Shown piece by piece: positions 34,703-44,460 of a stretch of DNA of 64,000 nucleotides; position 1 is the first letter of the stretch; each line of letters starts with the position of its first letter. Below the pieces are notes generated by a model that made no database searches, was not told where the DNA came from, and saw only the letters and a program-made list of their open reading frames with translations. Made by a program: the position numbers and the translations under genes. The stretch is from Chromatocurvus halotolerans (GTDB taxonomy: Bacteria; Pseudomonadota; Gammaproteobacteria; Pseudomonadales; Halieaceae): NCBI RefSeq assembly GCF_004340525.1, contig NZ_SLWX01000003.1:124001-188000 (forward strand), read 5' to 3'.

Positions 34703-35512
34703 TCAGAAGTACGGCTGTGCCTCTACCGGCACGCTCATCGGAGCGCCAAACCAGTGTTCCCAGCGCTCGTTGATAAAGCCACTGGTGTGCAGGTCGTAAA
34801 GGACGATGTTGAGGAAGTGCCGCAGATCGCTGTTGCCCTTGGCAAGCCCGATCCCGCAGTAGGCGACGTAAATGGACTCATCCAGAACCCGCCAGTTCAC
34901 GTTGCGGTAGGTGCGGGTGAAGTTCATGAACAGGTCGGTATTTTCGACCAGTGCATCGGCACGACCCTGGGCAAGCGCCCTCACGGTATCGGCGTTGCCG
35001 TCCACCAGCAGAACCTTGGCCTTGGGCAGTTTGTCTTTCAGGAGCTCCACGGAAAGGTTACCGCGCATGTTGACCAGGGTAATGTCGCTGGAATCGAGAT
35101 CGCGCCAGCTTTTGGCGTCGATACGATCGGTGGTGAGAACGCTCATGGACTCCGTGTGCAGGGGCGCGGTGAAGTCGATCAGTCGCGCTCTGGCGGGGGT
35201 GCGGGTAAGTGCGCCCAGCGCGATATCGATGCGGCCGGAGGTGAGGAAGGCAACGCGCTGAGCCGTGGCGGTGGGCACCAGCTGTACCTTGACGTCAAGC
35301 AATTCGGCAATGCGACGGGCGACATCGACATCAAACCCTTCAATTTCATTGGTTCTGCCGTAAGAGGACATCGGCGGGAAGTTCGGGTTGACGCCAACGC
35401 GGATCGTGCCATCGCGGACAATGTCGTCCAGGGATCGCATCTGCGCCTGGGCGGCAACGGTGCAGAGGGCCAGGGCGGCCACAGAAAGCCAGCGAGAAAC
35501 TTTTCGCAACAT
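34703..35512 (-). CDS. ABC transporter substrate-binding protein (amino acid, SBP family 3)
   Basis: Periplasmic receptor of 269 residues. A Sec signal of about 23 residues (LSVAALALCTVAAQAQ) is followed by the SBP_bac_3 pattern: GTIRVGVNPNFPPMS, EGFDVDVARRIAELL, LTSGRIDIALGALTRTPAR (the family arginine that grips the ligand carboxylate), RADALVENT and a C-terminal GFINERWEHWFG. The ligand is probably an amino or imino acid. It is the first of four transporter genes. A candidate -10 (TACAAT) lies about 30 bases upstream of the ATG on the minus strand. Confidence 0.9.
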   Translation of the reverse strand: MLRKVSRWLSVAALALCTVAAQAQMRSLDDIVRDGTIRVGVNPNFPPMSSYGRTNEIEGFDVDVARRIAELLDVKVQLVPTATAQRVAFLTSGRIDIALGALTRTPARARLIDFTAPLHTESMSVLTTDRIDAKSWRDLDSSDITLVNMRGNLSVELLKDKLPKAKVLLVDGNADTVRALAQGRADALVENTDLFMNFTRTYRNVNWRVLDESIYVAYCGIGLAKGNSDLRHFLNIVLYDLHTSGFINERWEHWFGAPMSVPVEAQPYF

Positions 35513-35658
35513 GGTTCACGTCTCCGGTGGGGCGGGAATTATTGTATACCGAGCGGGCGCTGTGTTGCAGCGTTACCGTCCCGCGGATAAAAAATGCGTA
35601 ACACTCGTTCTCATAGCGTACGTTTATTCTGGTGAACAAGCCCTGGGCTGTCAAGCTG

Positions 35659-37419
35659 TCATCGGGCCTCGGCCTCGCGATCGGGCGGCCGGGACGCGTC
35701 GTAGGCTGTCGCCAGGCTGCCGATCGGCATGGGCTTGAAGGGCGTGCGCGGCGCGAACAGGTCGCTCTCCACGGCGACCTCAAATCCGGCCTGGCCGGCC
35801 ATTTTTGCCAGCAGTGCCGCGCAATAGCGTCCCTGGCAGCGACCCATGCCCGCGCGGGTTTCACGTTTTACCGCGCCAATTCCCGCGACGCCGCTGGCAA
35901 AACAGGCTGCCAGTGTGTCGCGGCGGACGCTCTCGCAGCGGCACATGATCGTTTCCGGTGTGCTGAGCGCCAGCCCGACATCCGGTGCGGCGTAGACCTG
36001 CCACAGCGCGGTCTGAAAACGCTGGTGACGCAGGGCGAGGGCGCGAGCCCGGGTGACGTGTTCTGTGCTGTCGCCCTCAAGGCCCAGGTCTGCGGCCGCG
36101 GCGGTCCCGGCGAGTGTGCCCTGGGCCTGGGCGACTTTCGCTCCGCCAAGGCCGCCGGCATCGCCGGCAACAAAGACGTCATTGACGCTGGTCCTGCTGT
36201 CCAGGCCGCGCTGGATTGCGAGAACGCCGGTGACCGGATCGTAGTCGTGTCGGCACTCCAGCGCCCGTGCCAGCTCAGACTGTGGCAGGAAGCCGTAGCC
36301 CATGCAGACGGCGTCGACGTCGAAGCTGACTTCAGTGCCGCGCAGCGGCTGTCCCTCTGCATCTATTTTCACCACACTGGCACGGGTGACCTTGCCATCG
36401 CCTTCCGCGCTGCAGATCACGTGCTGATGCAGCACGGGTACCCGCCGACGCAACAGTGCCGTGAGGTGACCGATGCCATCGGCGACCAGGCCCGGGCCAT
36501 TGCGCAGCATGCGCAGGAGCGGTCCGACCAGCGTCGGGCCCGGTCGCCGCGAGAGCTCCGCCACCGCCACGACATCGACACCGGCCGCACTCAGCTCCCG
36601 CGCCACCTGCAGGTTGAGTGGACCGTTGCCGGCGACCAGAACACGCTGCCCCGGCGCGGTCTGATACGCGCGCAGCAGTGTCTGAGCGGCGCCGGTTGTC
36701 ATGACGCCGGGCAGTGTCCAGCCCGGAAACGGCAGCGGCCGCTCGTAGGCGCCCGGTGAAAGGATCAATCGTCGCGCCTGGATCATGCTGCAGGTATCTT
36801 CTGTGACCACCGCAACTTCCCGGGGCGTGAAGGCGCCCCAGACGGTTGCACCGAAAATAAAGCTGACGCCAGCAGCCGCGGCATCGCGATACAGCTGGCG
36901 GCCCTCCTGGAACTGGTGGTCGAGCCGGGCTTCGGCAATGTCGAAGCCATCGCCCGGCTGCTTGAAGTACTGGCCGCCGGCCTTGGCGCGCTCGTCGACG
37001 ACTGTCACGCGGGCACCGGCGCGCGCCGCGGCAGCCGCTGCCGCCAGGCCCGCGGGGCCTGCGCCGACCACCAGCACGTCTGTCTCGACGGTCTGCCAGT
37101 GGCGTTCAGGTGGCGTCTCCGCACTCTCGGCGACGGCGCGGCGTGCAGGTTGCCGCGTCACCTGCAGCCCGGGTCTTGCCATCTCGAGACAGGCGCGCCG
37201 TGCGCTGCCGTCCACCGAGACGGTGCATTCGCCGCAGACTCCCATGCCGCAGAACAGCCCGCGGGTCTCGCCGCTGCGGGTTTCGCGCCAGTGCCATTGT
37301 TCGGCAGAGACCAGCGCGGCGGCAACGGACTCGCCCGCGTACGCCGTGACCGGAGTGCCCTCGAAGTCGAAGGTGAGAGGGTCGGAATCCCGATGAATGC
37401 CTGCTGTGTGAATGCGCAT
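35659..37419 (-). CDS. Fused 2Fe-2S/FAD-NAD oxidoreductase (HcnA-HcnB-like)
   Basis: 586-residue composite. Residues about 1-100 are a ferredoxin-like 2Fe-2S domain with Cys57, Cys62, Cys65 and Cys77. A two-dinucleotide-fold oxidoreductase follows (VLVVGAGPAGLAAAAAA near residue 115; VLVAGNGPLNLQVARELSAAG near 260; DVFVAGDAGGLGG). The C-terminus is a BFD-type 2Fe-2S module with Cys493, Cys495, Cys528 and Cys533. HcnA and HcnB of hydrogen cyanide synthase, and the small and middle subunits of opine oxidases and D-hydroxyproline dehydrogenase, carry these parts separately; here they are joined. The catalytic partner is probably the HcnC-like protein at 31377. The gene lies 15 bases after the SDR gene. 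Confidence 0.82.
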   Translation of the reverse strand: MRIHTAGIHRDSDPLTFDFEGTPVTAYAGESVAAALVSAEQWHWRETRSGETRGLFCGMGVCGECTVSVDGSARRACLEMARPGLQVTRQPARRAVAESAETPPERHWQTVETDVLVVGAGPAGLAAAAAAARAGARVTVVDERAKAGGQYFKQPGDGFDIAEARLDHQFQEGRQLYRDAAAAGVSFIFGATVWGAFTPREVAVVTEDTCSMIQARRLILSPGAYERPLPFPGWTLPGVMTTGAAQTLLRAYQTAPGQRVLVAGNGPLNLQVARELSAAGVDVVAVAELSRRPGPTLVGPLLRMLRNGPGLVADGIGHLTALLRRRVPVLHQHVICSAEGDGKVTRASVVKIDAEGQPLRGTEVSFDVDAVCMGYGFLPQSELARALECRHDYDPVTGVLAIQRGLDSRTSVNDVFVAGDAGGLGGAKVAQAQGTLAGTAAAADLGLEGDSTEHVTRARALALRHQRFQTALWQVYAAPDVGLALSTPETIMCRCESVRRDTLAACFASGVAGIGAVKRETRAGMGRCQGRYCAALLAKMAGQAGFEVAVESDLFAPRTPFKPMPIGSLATAYDASRPPDREAEAR

Positions 37420-37434
37420 GGTATGTTCCTGGGC

Positions 37435-38202
37435 TCAGCGTATGTAGCTGGCGCCGTTGATGTCGATGGTGCCTCCGGACAGACTGGGAGCGCTACCTTT
37501 GCAGAGGAAGGTTACGAGGTCCGCGATTTCCTCGGGGTCCACCCAGCGGCCCATGGCCAGTCCCGCCGTGACCTTGTCCTCGCCGCCCTGGCTGCGCGCG
37601 AAATCTTCCGACAGTCGTGTGCGAACCACGCCCGGCGCAATGATGTAGGCGTAAATGCCCTCGCTGGCGTAGTTCCTGGCCACCGTCTGCGTCGCCGCAC
37701 GTATCGCAGCCTTGGAGGCGGCATAGGCAATGGTAGCGGGGTTGCCGACGCCGCGCTGGGCCGCCCAGCTGGAGATGGTGATGATGCTGCCGCCGCCGAC
37801 CTCGCGGAAGTGCCGCACCGCCTGGCGCAGCATCCGCGCCGGCGCCAGGACATTGATCTGCATGCTTTTTTCCCAGGCAGCATCCCAGTTTTCGAGGTCT
37901 TCATCCACGCTGCCGTTGCCGATCATCACTGCGGCATTGTTCACCAGGACGTCGATATGGCCTTTCCAGCCACAGGCTTCTGCCCAGAGGCGTTCGACGT
38001 CGTCGGGGTTGGCGAGGTCAGCCTGCACCAGCAGCTTGCGCTCGTCGGGAATATCCGCCGTGGCCGCGACCGCGCCGTCCCTGTCCGATCCGTAATGTGC
38101 GATCAGCGTTGCGCCGGCTGCGCCAAGGAATCGCGCCGTGGCTGCGCCGATGCCCTTTGAAGCACCGGTGAGTAGAATAATGCGATCGGTCAGGTCCTGC
38201 AT
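37435..38202 (-). CDS. Short-chain dehydrogenase/reductase (SDR)
   Basis: Classical SDR of 255 residues: TGASKGIG cofactor motif (14-21), NNAAV, catalytic Ser in TISSWA and YAASK (YxxxK) with Tyr and Lys intact, and the PGVVRT loop. It is NAD(P)-dependent; an acidic residue after strand 2 is not evident, so cofactor preference is open. AGGAG precedes the ATG by about 8 bases. It heads the minus-strand run SDR, HcnAB-like, transporter, so oxidation or reduction of a hydroxy intermediate in the same pathway is inferred. Confidence 0.88.
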   Translation of the reverse strand: MQDLTDRIILLTGASKGIGAATARFLGAAGATLIAHYGSDRDGAVAATADIPDERKLLVQADLANPDDVERLWAEACGWKGHIDVLVNNAAVMIGNGSVDEDLENWDAAWEKSMQINVLAPARMLRQAVRHFREVGGGSIITISSWAAQRGVGNPATIAYAASKAAIRAATQTVARNYASEGIYAYIIAPGVVRTRLSEDFARSQGGEDKVTAGLAMGRWVDPEEIADLVTFLCKGSAPSLSGGTIDINGASYIR

Positions 38203-38379
38203 TCCATGTTCTCCTGTGAAGCAGTTGTGTGGTGAGTTTTCCTGCGCCCTGCGGGCAGCTTCGCGCCACTGTTATCCAGGGTGGTGGCCGAAAACCCGGG
38301 GAATCCCGGGCCGGAAGCGCTTGACACCCGATGATCCGCTGCAAGAGCATACCGCGCTCTTTGCCAGGGATCGCCGACC

Positions 38380-39387
38380 ATGAACACGACAACCGCAGCT
38401 TCCGCCGCTCGTAGCACTGCCACAGACGGGGGGCAAGGCAGCGATGCGCCTGTCGCGATCATCGGCGCCGGCAGCATCGGTTCGGGTTTTGCCCTGCAAT
38501 ATGCGCTGTCGGGTCTGTCGGTGAGACTGTACGACGAGTTCCCCGACGCGTTTGCAGCGGCCCTTGAGCAGATCCGTCGCAACCTCGGATCGCTGCGTGA
38601 CGCGGGACTTGTCACTGCGACCGACACACAGGTTCTGGGGAATATCCGTGCCGCCGAAAACCTCGAAGATGCCGTGGACGGCGTGCAGTGGGTGCAGGAA
38701 TGCGCACCGGAGAATCTTGAGCTGAAGCGGGAATTGTTCGCGCGACTCGACCGCTGTGCGCCGGTGGATGCGATTCTTGCCAGTTCTTCCTCGGCCATGC
38801 CGGCGTCCCGCTTTGCGTCGGCACTGCCGGGCTCTGCCCGCTGTCTGGTCGCCCATCCGGGGAATCCGCCGTATCTGCTGCGCGTCATCGAACTGGTCCC
38901 TGCTGAATTCACCGACCCGGATCTTGTGCTGCGTGCCGAGGCGTTTTCGCGCAGGGCCGGCCTGCATCCCGTGCGCGTGCAGCGGGAAGTCGAGGGCTTC
39001 GTTTTCAATCGTCTGCAGGGGGCCATGCTCAGGGAAGCCTACTGTCTGGTACGTGATGGTGTCGCGTCCGTAGAAGACATCGACACGCTGGTGCGCCTCG
39101 GGCTCGGCCTGCGCTGGTCTGTGGTCGGTCCCTTCGAGACCGTGGATCTGAATACCCGGGGCGGCATCGCCGCCCACGCCGAAAAACTGGGGCCTGCCTA
39201 TGCGCGCATGGGTGCCGAGCGCGGGCAGGACGATCCCTGGACGCCCGACCTCGTCGCCTCGGTCGAGGCTCAGCGTCGCGCGCTGCTGCCGCTGGATCAG
39301 TGGCAGCAGCGCGTGGCCTGGCGTGACCGGGCCCTCATGCAGAGATTGGCGTTGGCCAGTCCCAGCGACGGAACCGCGTCAGACTGA
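38380..39387 (+). CDS. 3-hydroxyacyl-CoA dehydrogenase-like / L-gulonate dehydrogenase (lambda-crystallin) family
   Basis: 335-residue NAD-dependent dehydrogenase with an N-terminal Rossmann fold (VAIIGAGSIGSGFALQYALSG, starting near residue 26) and a C-terminal helical domain. The active-site pieces are visible: ECAPENLELKRELF, SSSSAMPAS, AHPGNPP (catalytic His) and GFVFNRLQGAMLREAYCLV. The length and single C-terminal domain fit the CRYL1/L-gulonate or L-carnitine dehydrogenase group rather than fatty-acid oxidation. It diverges from the SDR gene. Confidence 0.78.
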   Translation: MNTTTAASAARSTATDGGQGSDAPVAIIGAGSIGSGFALQYALSGLSVRLYDEFPDAFAAALEQIRRNLGSLRDAGLVTATDTQVLGNIRAAENLEDAVDGVQWVQECAPENLELKRELFARLDRCAPVDAILASSSSAMPASRFASALPGSARCLVAHPGNPPYLLRVIELVPAEFTDPDLVLRAEAFSRRAGLHPVRVQREVEGFVFNRLQGAMLREAYCLVRDGVASVEDIDTLVRLGLGLRWSVVGPFETVDLNTRGGIAAHAEKLGPAYARMGAERGQDDPWTPDLVASVEAQRRALLPLDQWQQRVAWRDRALMQRLALASPSDGTASD

Positions 39388-39745
39388 CGCACGGAGATCA
39401 TCAACGCTGTTGTGAAATCCTATAATAAAAATGTTCGCGTGGCGATTATCTGTTCTTTATCCGACCAAAAATATTGACAGCTGCAGGTGGCTGCTCCACT
39501 GTTGAACCCGTTCGCAGCCCTCTAAACCGGCGTATTTCCCCTCTTGCAGGGATGTCCCGGGGCCTGGTGAGGCCACTATATTTGCGTACAGTTGGTCGGT
39601 AATGCGCTTTCGAAGCCGCGCGTGCCGGCCGGCCAGAGGATCACGACAGGTCGTGCGCGCGCGATGTTGACCTCAGCCGCCGGGGCGTGATGCCGGTACA
39701 TGACCTGTCGCAGCTGTTACATACAATAAATCGGGGAGTAGACTC
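39388..39745 (+). promoter_or_regulatory. 358-base leader/promoter region of the TonB receptor gene
   Basis: No gene is seen. A perfect -10 hexamer TATAAT sits at 39421-39426 with only a poor -35, and a perfect -35 TTGACA at 39474-39479 with a poor -10. A 9-bp inverted repeat, CGACAGGTC (39644-39652) and GACCTGTCG (39702-39710), flanks 49 bases just upstream of the ribosome site and could fold in the mRNA. GTTCG half-sites occur at 39433 and 39510. Activator-dependent transcription is plausible. Confidence 0.4.
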
Positions 39746-42679
39746 ATGAACCACCCACAGACCATTCTGTCGACGGCCGTGCGCCGTGCACTGATCGCCG
39801 GCACTGTCATTTCGGGAGCTGGATTTCATTATTCGGCGAATGCGCAGCAGGAAGCGGCCGGAACCCTTGAGGAAGTCGTCATCACCGGCTCACGCCTGCG
39901 CCGTGACCGGGATTTTGTCGAGGTCAGTCCCGTGCAGACGATTGATTTCGAGCAGATACAGTCCTCGGGTAACGTGACCCTGGAAGATACGCTGAACAAG
40001 TTTCCCCAGCTGGCGCCCGACAGCACGAGTACCACGAACCAGAGCGGTGGCTCCGGTGCCCTGACCGCCAACCTTCGTGGCCTGGGTGCGGAGCGTACGC
40101 TGGTGCTGGTGGATGGACGGCGCTTCATGCCCGCCGACGTTACCGGCGTCGCGGACCTCGCAACCATCCCGGACATTCTCATAGAGCGCGTCGAGATCGT
40201 GACTGGCGGCGCATCCGCCGTGTATGGCTCCGATGCCATCGCGGGCGCGGTCAACTTCATATTGCGCAAGGATTTCGAGGGCGCGGAAGTGCGCTATCAG
40301 TACGGTGAAGCCGACGCCGGCGACGGCGAGACCGAGAAAGTTGATGTGCTTTTCGGGGCCAATGTTGCTGATGGTCGCGGCAATGTCGTGCTGCATGCAT
40401 CCTACACCGAGCGTGAGCCTGTCTTCATGGGCGATCGCAGTTTTTCAGAGCAGCCCTTCCTGGCCGACTCGAGCGGGGCTCTTCAGCCCTTTGGCTCTGG
40501 CAATATTCCGGAAGGCCTGATTGGCCTTGGCTCCTCGCAGTTTTCCCAGATTCAGGGTGTGGATCTGTCCGGCGCCAACTGTCCGGGCCCGGTTCAGGGT
40601 GTGAGGTTCGGCGAGAACAGCCAGCCGCTGCCATTCTGTCGCCCGACGGATCAGTTCAACTACGCGGCGCCCAACTTCCTGCTGCGGCCTCTGAAGCGCT
40701 GGCAGATCAGCAGTCTCGGGTCGTTCCAGATCAATGATAACGTGGAGGCCTACGGACAGGCCTATTACACAAGGAAGGAAAACGCCTTTCAGCAGGCGCC
40801 GGAGTCCACATCCCCGACCAGTGCCGGTCAGGAGAACGGGACGGTTCTCATTCCCGGTGCCGACACCAATCCGCTCTTCTCGCAGCCGCTGCAGGATTTC
40901 TTTGCGCTCAATCGCGATTTCTTTGACGCCGACGGTGATGGCGTCTTCACCGTGCGCAACCTCGGCAGGCGCTTTGAGGAATTCGGGCCGCGCACCGTGT
41001 CCTACAAGACGGAGGCTCTCAGCCTGACGGGTGGGCTGCGCGGTACCTTCGAACTGAATGACAGCACCTGGGGCTGGGATGCGTTTTACCAGTACTCGAG
41101 GGTGGATGAGGATGTGACCCGCGCGGGGCTGCTGTCGCGCTCGCGTATCACGCTGGGCCTGGATACTGTGGTCGTTGACGGGGAATCGCGCTGTCGCAAC
41201 GATCTTCTGAACTGCGTGCCGGTGAATATCTTCGGCCCGAATGCGCTGACGCCGGAAATGGCAGACTTCCTGAGTGTCTCCACCGGGCAGCGCGATCAGT
41301 TCACGCGCCAGGTCGCCGGCGCATCCGTTGCGGGCGATCTGTTCGAGTTGCCGGCTGGCAAGGTGTCATCCGCCTTCGGTGTCGAGTACCGCAAGGAAGA
41401 CTTCAGTACGGTTCCCGATGAAACGGCACTGTCAGGTGATCTTGTTGCCGTCCAGGTGGCGCCGATCGTCAACGGCGGCGAGTACGACATTGTCGAGGCT
41501 TTTGCCGAGGTGCGTGTCCCGCTGCTGGAGGACATGCCTGCGGTGCAGAGCCTGGCGCTTGAGGGTGCCGCGCGCTTTGCTGACTACTCCACCATTGGCA
41601 GCGTAACAGCCTGGAGTGCCTCTCTGGACTGGGAGATTACCGATGAACTGCGCGCCCGTGCCGGTCTCAGCACGGCGATTCGCGCGCCCAACCTGAGCGA
41701 ACTGTTCAGTGCCCAGGCGGGCGGATTCACTGGCGGTGTCGATCCCTGCCTTGCCGTGCGCAATCCCTCGGCGCAGCAGAAAGAACTCTGCCTGCAGCAG
41801 GGTGTGCCGCAGGCAAACATCGACAGTCTCGAAGTCGGCGCCAGCCAGGGCTTCGATGTGATCAGCGGTGGCAACCCGGATCTCGAGGAAGAGACCTCGG
41901 ATACCCTCACGGCGGGCCTGGTGTATATGCCCACGGCGCTGCAGGGTCTGTCGGTGTCGCTGGATTACTACGAGATAGAAGTGAAGGACGCTATCGCCCA
42001 GGTCAGTGGCCAGGCGCTTGTGGATTCGTGCTTCCGCACGCTGGACGCGGGGAGTGCGGCCTGTCAGTCAATTGACCGACTGTCCTCCGGCAATATCAAC
42101 CGCGTCTCCGCGCCTCTGCTGAACGTCGCAACCCGTCGGGTGGAAGGCATGGACCTGCAGCTCAACTATGCCATGGACAATCTGCCGGAGTTCATGTCGC
42201 TCCCGGGCCAGGGCGCCACTCTGGATATCACCTTCGTGACGTCCTGGCAGTTTGCCAATGAAACCCAGGTACTGGCAGGTGAGCCAACGATCGACTGTGC
42301 GGGTTTCTACGGCGGTTCCTGTTCCAGCGATGGTGTTCGCATCGACCCGGACGTGCGCTCGCTGGTGCGTGTGAACTGGCGCAGCGGGCCACTGCGCATT
42401 ACCCCGGAGCTGCGCTATATTGGCGAACTGGAACTGGCCGAGGATGCGTTTGCGAATGAGAATGGAACCCTGGATCCGGAGTACTATGTTGACCTGACCG
42501 CCGGCTACGATGTCTCTGAGAGCATTCAGGTGTATGCCGGAATCAACAATGTGTTCGACCGGTCCCCGCCGGTGCTCGGTTTCCGCGCCGGTGGCGATGC
42601 CAACACCAACGTGCAGCTGTTTGATCCGATCGGAAGACGGTTCTTTATTGGCTTTAACGTGGGTTTCGGTCCACGCTGA
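39746..42679 (+). CDS. TonB-dependent outer-membrane receptor
   Basis: 977-residue receptor: signal peptide to about residue 33, then directly a TonB-box/plug region (TLEEVVITGSRLRR; plug motifs NLRGLGAERTLVLVDGRRF, ERVEIVTGGASAVYGSDAIAGAVNFILRKDF), then a 22-strand barrel ending FIGFNVGFGPR. The style is that of the Caulobacter/Sphingomonas-type receptors for peptides, sugars or other non-siderophore ligands. There is no N-terminal signalling domain. GGGGAG precedes the ATG. A DUF885-like gene follows 79 bases on, same strand, suggesting import and processing of a peptide-like ligand. The last strand ends in Arg rather than Phe. Confidence 0.92.
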   Translation: MNHPQTILSTAVRRALIAGTVISGAGFHYSANAQQEAAGTLEEVVITGSRLRRDRDFVEVSPVQTIDFEQIQSSGNVTLEDTLNKFPQLAPDSTSTTNQSGGSGALTANLRGLGAERTLVLVDGRRFMPADVTGVADLATIPDILIERVEIVTGGASAVYGSDAIAGAVNFILRKDFEGAEVRYQYGEADAGDGETEKVDVLFGANVADGRGNVVLHASYTEREPVFMGDRSFSEQPFLADSSGALQPFGSGNIPEGLIGLGSSQFSQIQGVDLSGANCPGPVQGVRFGENSQPLPFCRPTDQFNYAAPNFLLRPLKRWQISSLGSFQINDNVEAYGQAYYTRKENAFQQAPESTSPTSAGQENGTVLIPGADTNPLFSQPLQDFFALNRDFFDADGDGVFTVRNLGRRFEEFGPRTVSYKTEALSLTGGLRGTFELNDSTWGWDAFYQYSRVDEDVTRAGLLSRSRITLGLDTVVVDGESRCRNDLLNCVPVNIFGPNALTPEMADFLSVSTGQRDQFTRQVAGASVAGDLFELPAGKVSSAFGVEYRKEDFSTVPDETALSGDLVAVQVAPIVNGGEYDIVEAFAEVRVPLLEDMPAVQSLALEGAARFADYSTIGSVTAWSASLDWEITDELRARAGLSTAIRAPNLSELFSAQAGGFTGGVDPCLAVRNPSAQQKELCLQQGVPQANIDSLEVGASQGFDVISGGNPDLEEETSDTLTAGLVYMPTALQGLSVSLDYYEIEVKDAIAQVSGQALVDSCFRTLDAGSAACQSIDRLSSGNINRVSAPLLNVATRRVEGMDLQLNYAMDNLPEFMSLPGQGATLDITFVTSWQFANETQVLAGEPTIDCAGFYGGSCSSDGVRIDPDVRSLVRVNWRSGPLRITPELRYIGELELAEDAFANENGTLDPEYYVDLTAGYDVSESIQVYAGINNVFDRSPPVLGFRAGGDANTNVQLFDPIGRRFFIGFNVGFGPR

Positions 42680-42758
42680 TAGCGATGTCTGACGCGCCCG
42701 AAGCGTCACTATGCCTCGGGCGTTTTATCCAAAATAAGGCTTGAAAAGAGGATGGATT

Positions 42759-44429
42759 ATGTCACCTACTGGAAACTTGCAGCGCCTGGCGCGGTCCGCG
42801 TTGCTGGCGGTCTGTGTTGTTGGCGTCACTGCCGCTTACGCTGGTGCGCCCCAGGGTAGCGGCAGCTACAATGATCTGATTGAACTGACCAGTGAGTTCT
42901 TTACCTGGAAGGCGGAGGCCACCGGTATTGCCGTTGACCGGTCCGAGGCACAGGTGAAGCGCCGTATCGATGATCTGCGCGCGTTCCAGGCGCGGCTCGA
43001 GGACATGGCCGTGGCTGACTGGGATCGCCCTCGGCAGGCGGAGTACCTGGCCGTGCGATCGGCAATGGATCAGCACGATTTCCTGCTGCATGTGTCGCGA
43101 CCCTGGGCGCGCGATCCTGGTTATTACGTGGACCGCATGCTGCGTCTGACCTTTGTCGATCTGCCGGCACAGGGTGAGCAGCTCAGCGACCTGCAGTCAG
43201 GACTGCGCGCCACGGTGGAACTGGTCGACGCTGCGAAACGCAATCTCACGGAGGTGCCGGCGGATTTCGCGGATCTGGCGATTCACAACCTGACCAATGC
43301 CGATGGCGTTGGCCACGGGCACCCCTACCGCGCTGTTCCCCCCGCTGGCGTGATCGGCTGGTACGACGATCTCCTGTCCCGCGCACGGAAGGAGCAGCCC
43401 GCGCTGGTCCCGGAAATCGAGACTGCCCGGGAATCGGTCAGAAGCCTGCTCGCCTGGCTTGAGGAAAACCGCAGCAGCATGACCGCTGAGGCAGGGGTCG
43501 GCGAGGAGCTGCTGGACTGGTACCTGATGCACGTCAAGTACATGCCCTACAGTTCAGACGATGTCGAGGCAATGGCGCAACGCGAACTGGAGCGCACCTG
43601 GGCCTTCTATGCCCTGGAACAGCACCGCAACCGCGATCTGCCGGTACTCAAGCTGCCGACCTCGAAGGAAGAGTACGAGGCACGCATCGCCTCAGTGGAT
43701 GCGGATGTTCGCGCATTCATCAAAGAGCAGGACTTCATGACCATCCCCGATTACATACCGGACGACTGGCGGGAAATCGGCTTCAACGTACCCTGGATAG
43801 AGCGTGATGGTGGCCCCAACTACTGGGAGCAGATCCAGTACCGCGACCCGTCACCGGATCACTGGCATGCGGTGATTCCCGGTCACAAGGTGGATGGCCG
43901 CACCGTCGCGAAGATCACCCACCCCATACGCAAGTATTTCCGCGATGGCGGGCGCATGGAAGGCTGGGCGCTGTATCTGGAGGAAACCCCCCTGCAGCTC
44001 GGTTTTTATGAGGAACGTCCCCGCACCCGCGAGCTGATCTACAATTTCGGTATTTTCCGTTCAGCCAGAACCCTGGGGGATGTCCGCCTGCAGCGCAACG
44101 AGATATCCATTGAAGAAGCCGTGGACTTCTGGCGTGCAAAGACGCCTTGGCTGGACAAGAACGTGGCCCGTGTCGATGCGGAAATCTATCTGCGCCGCCC
44201 ACCGGGTTACGGCCTGGGATACACCGTGGGCAGCTTCCAGATGTTCAAGCTGCTGGCAGATCGCAAACAACAGCTTCGCGATGACTTTGTTCTCGGTGAA
44301 TTCCACGACGCGGTGATGGCCGCAGGTGCGCTGCCGATTGCCCTGATCCGCTATGAGATCACGGGACTCGACGATGAAGTGTCACTGTTCTGGGATCGTA
44401 CGCCGCTGTCAGAGGTCATCGCTGACTGA
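42759..44429 (+). CDS. DUF885-like exported protein with degenerate zinc motif
   Basis: 556 residues starting MSPTGNLQRLARS, with a signal peptide ending near AYAGA. The overall DUF885 layout is kept, but the zinc motif reads HAVIPGH instead of HExxPGH: both His remain while the catalytic Glu is Ala. The GEGW motif reads GGRMEGWALYLEE. It may be a pseudoenzyme, a binding protein or a hydrolase of altered mechanism. ATG 42759 is chosen, because GAGG lies 7 bases upstream; an in-frame TTG at 42741 is poorer. Co-transcribed with the TonB receptor; a strong terminator follows. Confidence 0.78.
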   Translation: MSPTGNLQRLARSALLAVCVVGVTAAYAGAPQGSGSYNDLIELTSEFFTWKAEATGIAVDRSEAQVKRRIDDLRAFQARLEDMAVADWDRPRQAEYLAVRSAMDQHDFLLHVSRPWARDPGYYVDRMLRLTFVDLPAQGEQLSDLQSGLRATVELVDAAKRNLTEVPADFADLAIHNLTNADGVGHGHPYRAVPPAGVIGWYDDLLSRARKEQPALVPEIETARESVRSLLAWLEENRSSMTAEAGVGEELLDWYLMHVKYMPYSSDDVEAMAQRELERTWAFYALEQHRNRDLPVLKLPTSKEEYEARIASVDADVRAFIKEQDFMTIPDYIPDDWREIGFNVPWIERDGGPNYWEQIQYRDPSPDHWHAVIPGHKVDGRTVAKITHPIRKYFRDGGRMEGWALYLEETPLQLGFYEERPRTRELIYNFGIFRSARTLGDVRLQRNEISIEEAVDFWRAKTPWLDKNVARVDAEIYLRRPPGYGLGYTVGSFQMFKLLADRKQQLRDDFVLGEFHDAVMAAGALPIALIRYEITGLDDEVSLFWDRTPLSEVIAD

Positions 44430-44460
44430 TCTTTGCCGTCAGCGACACGTGTGCACATAA

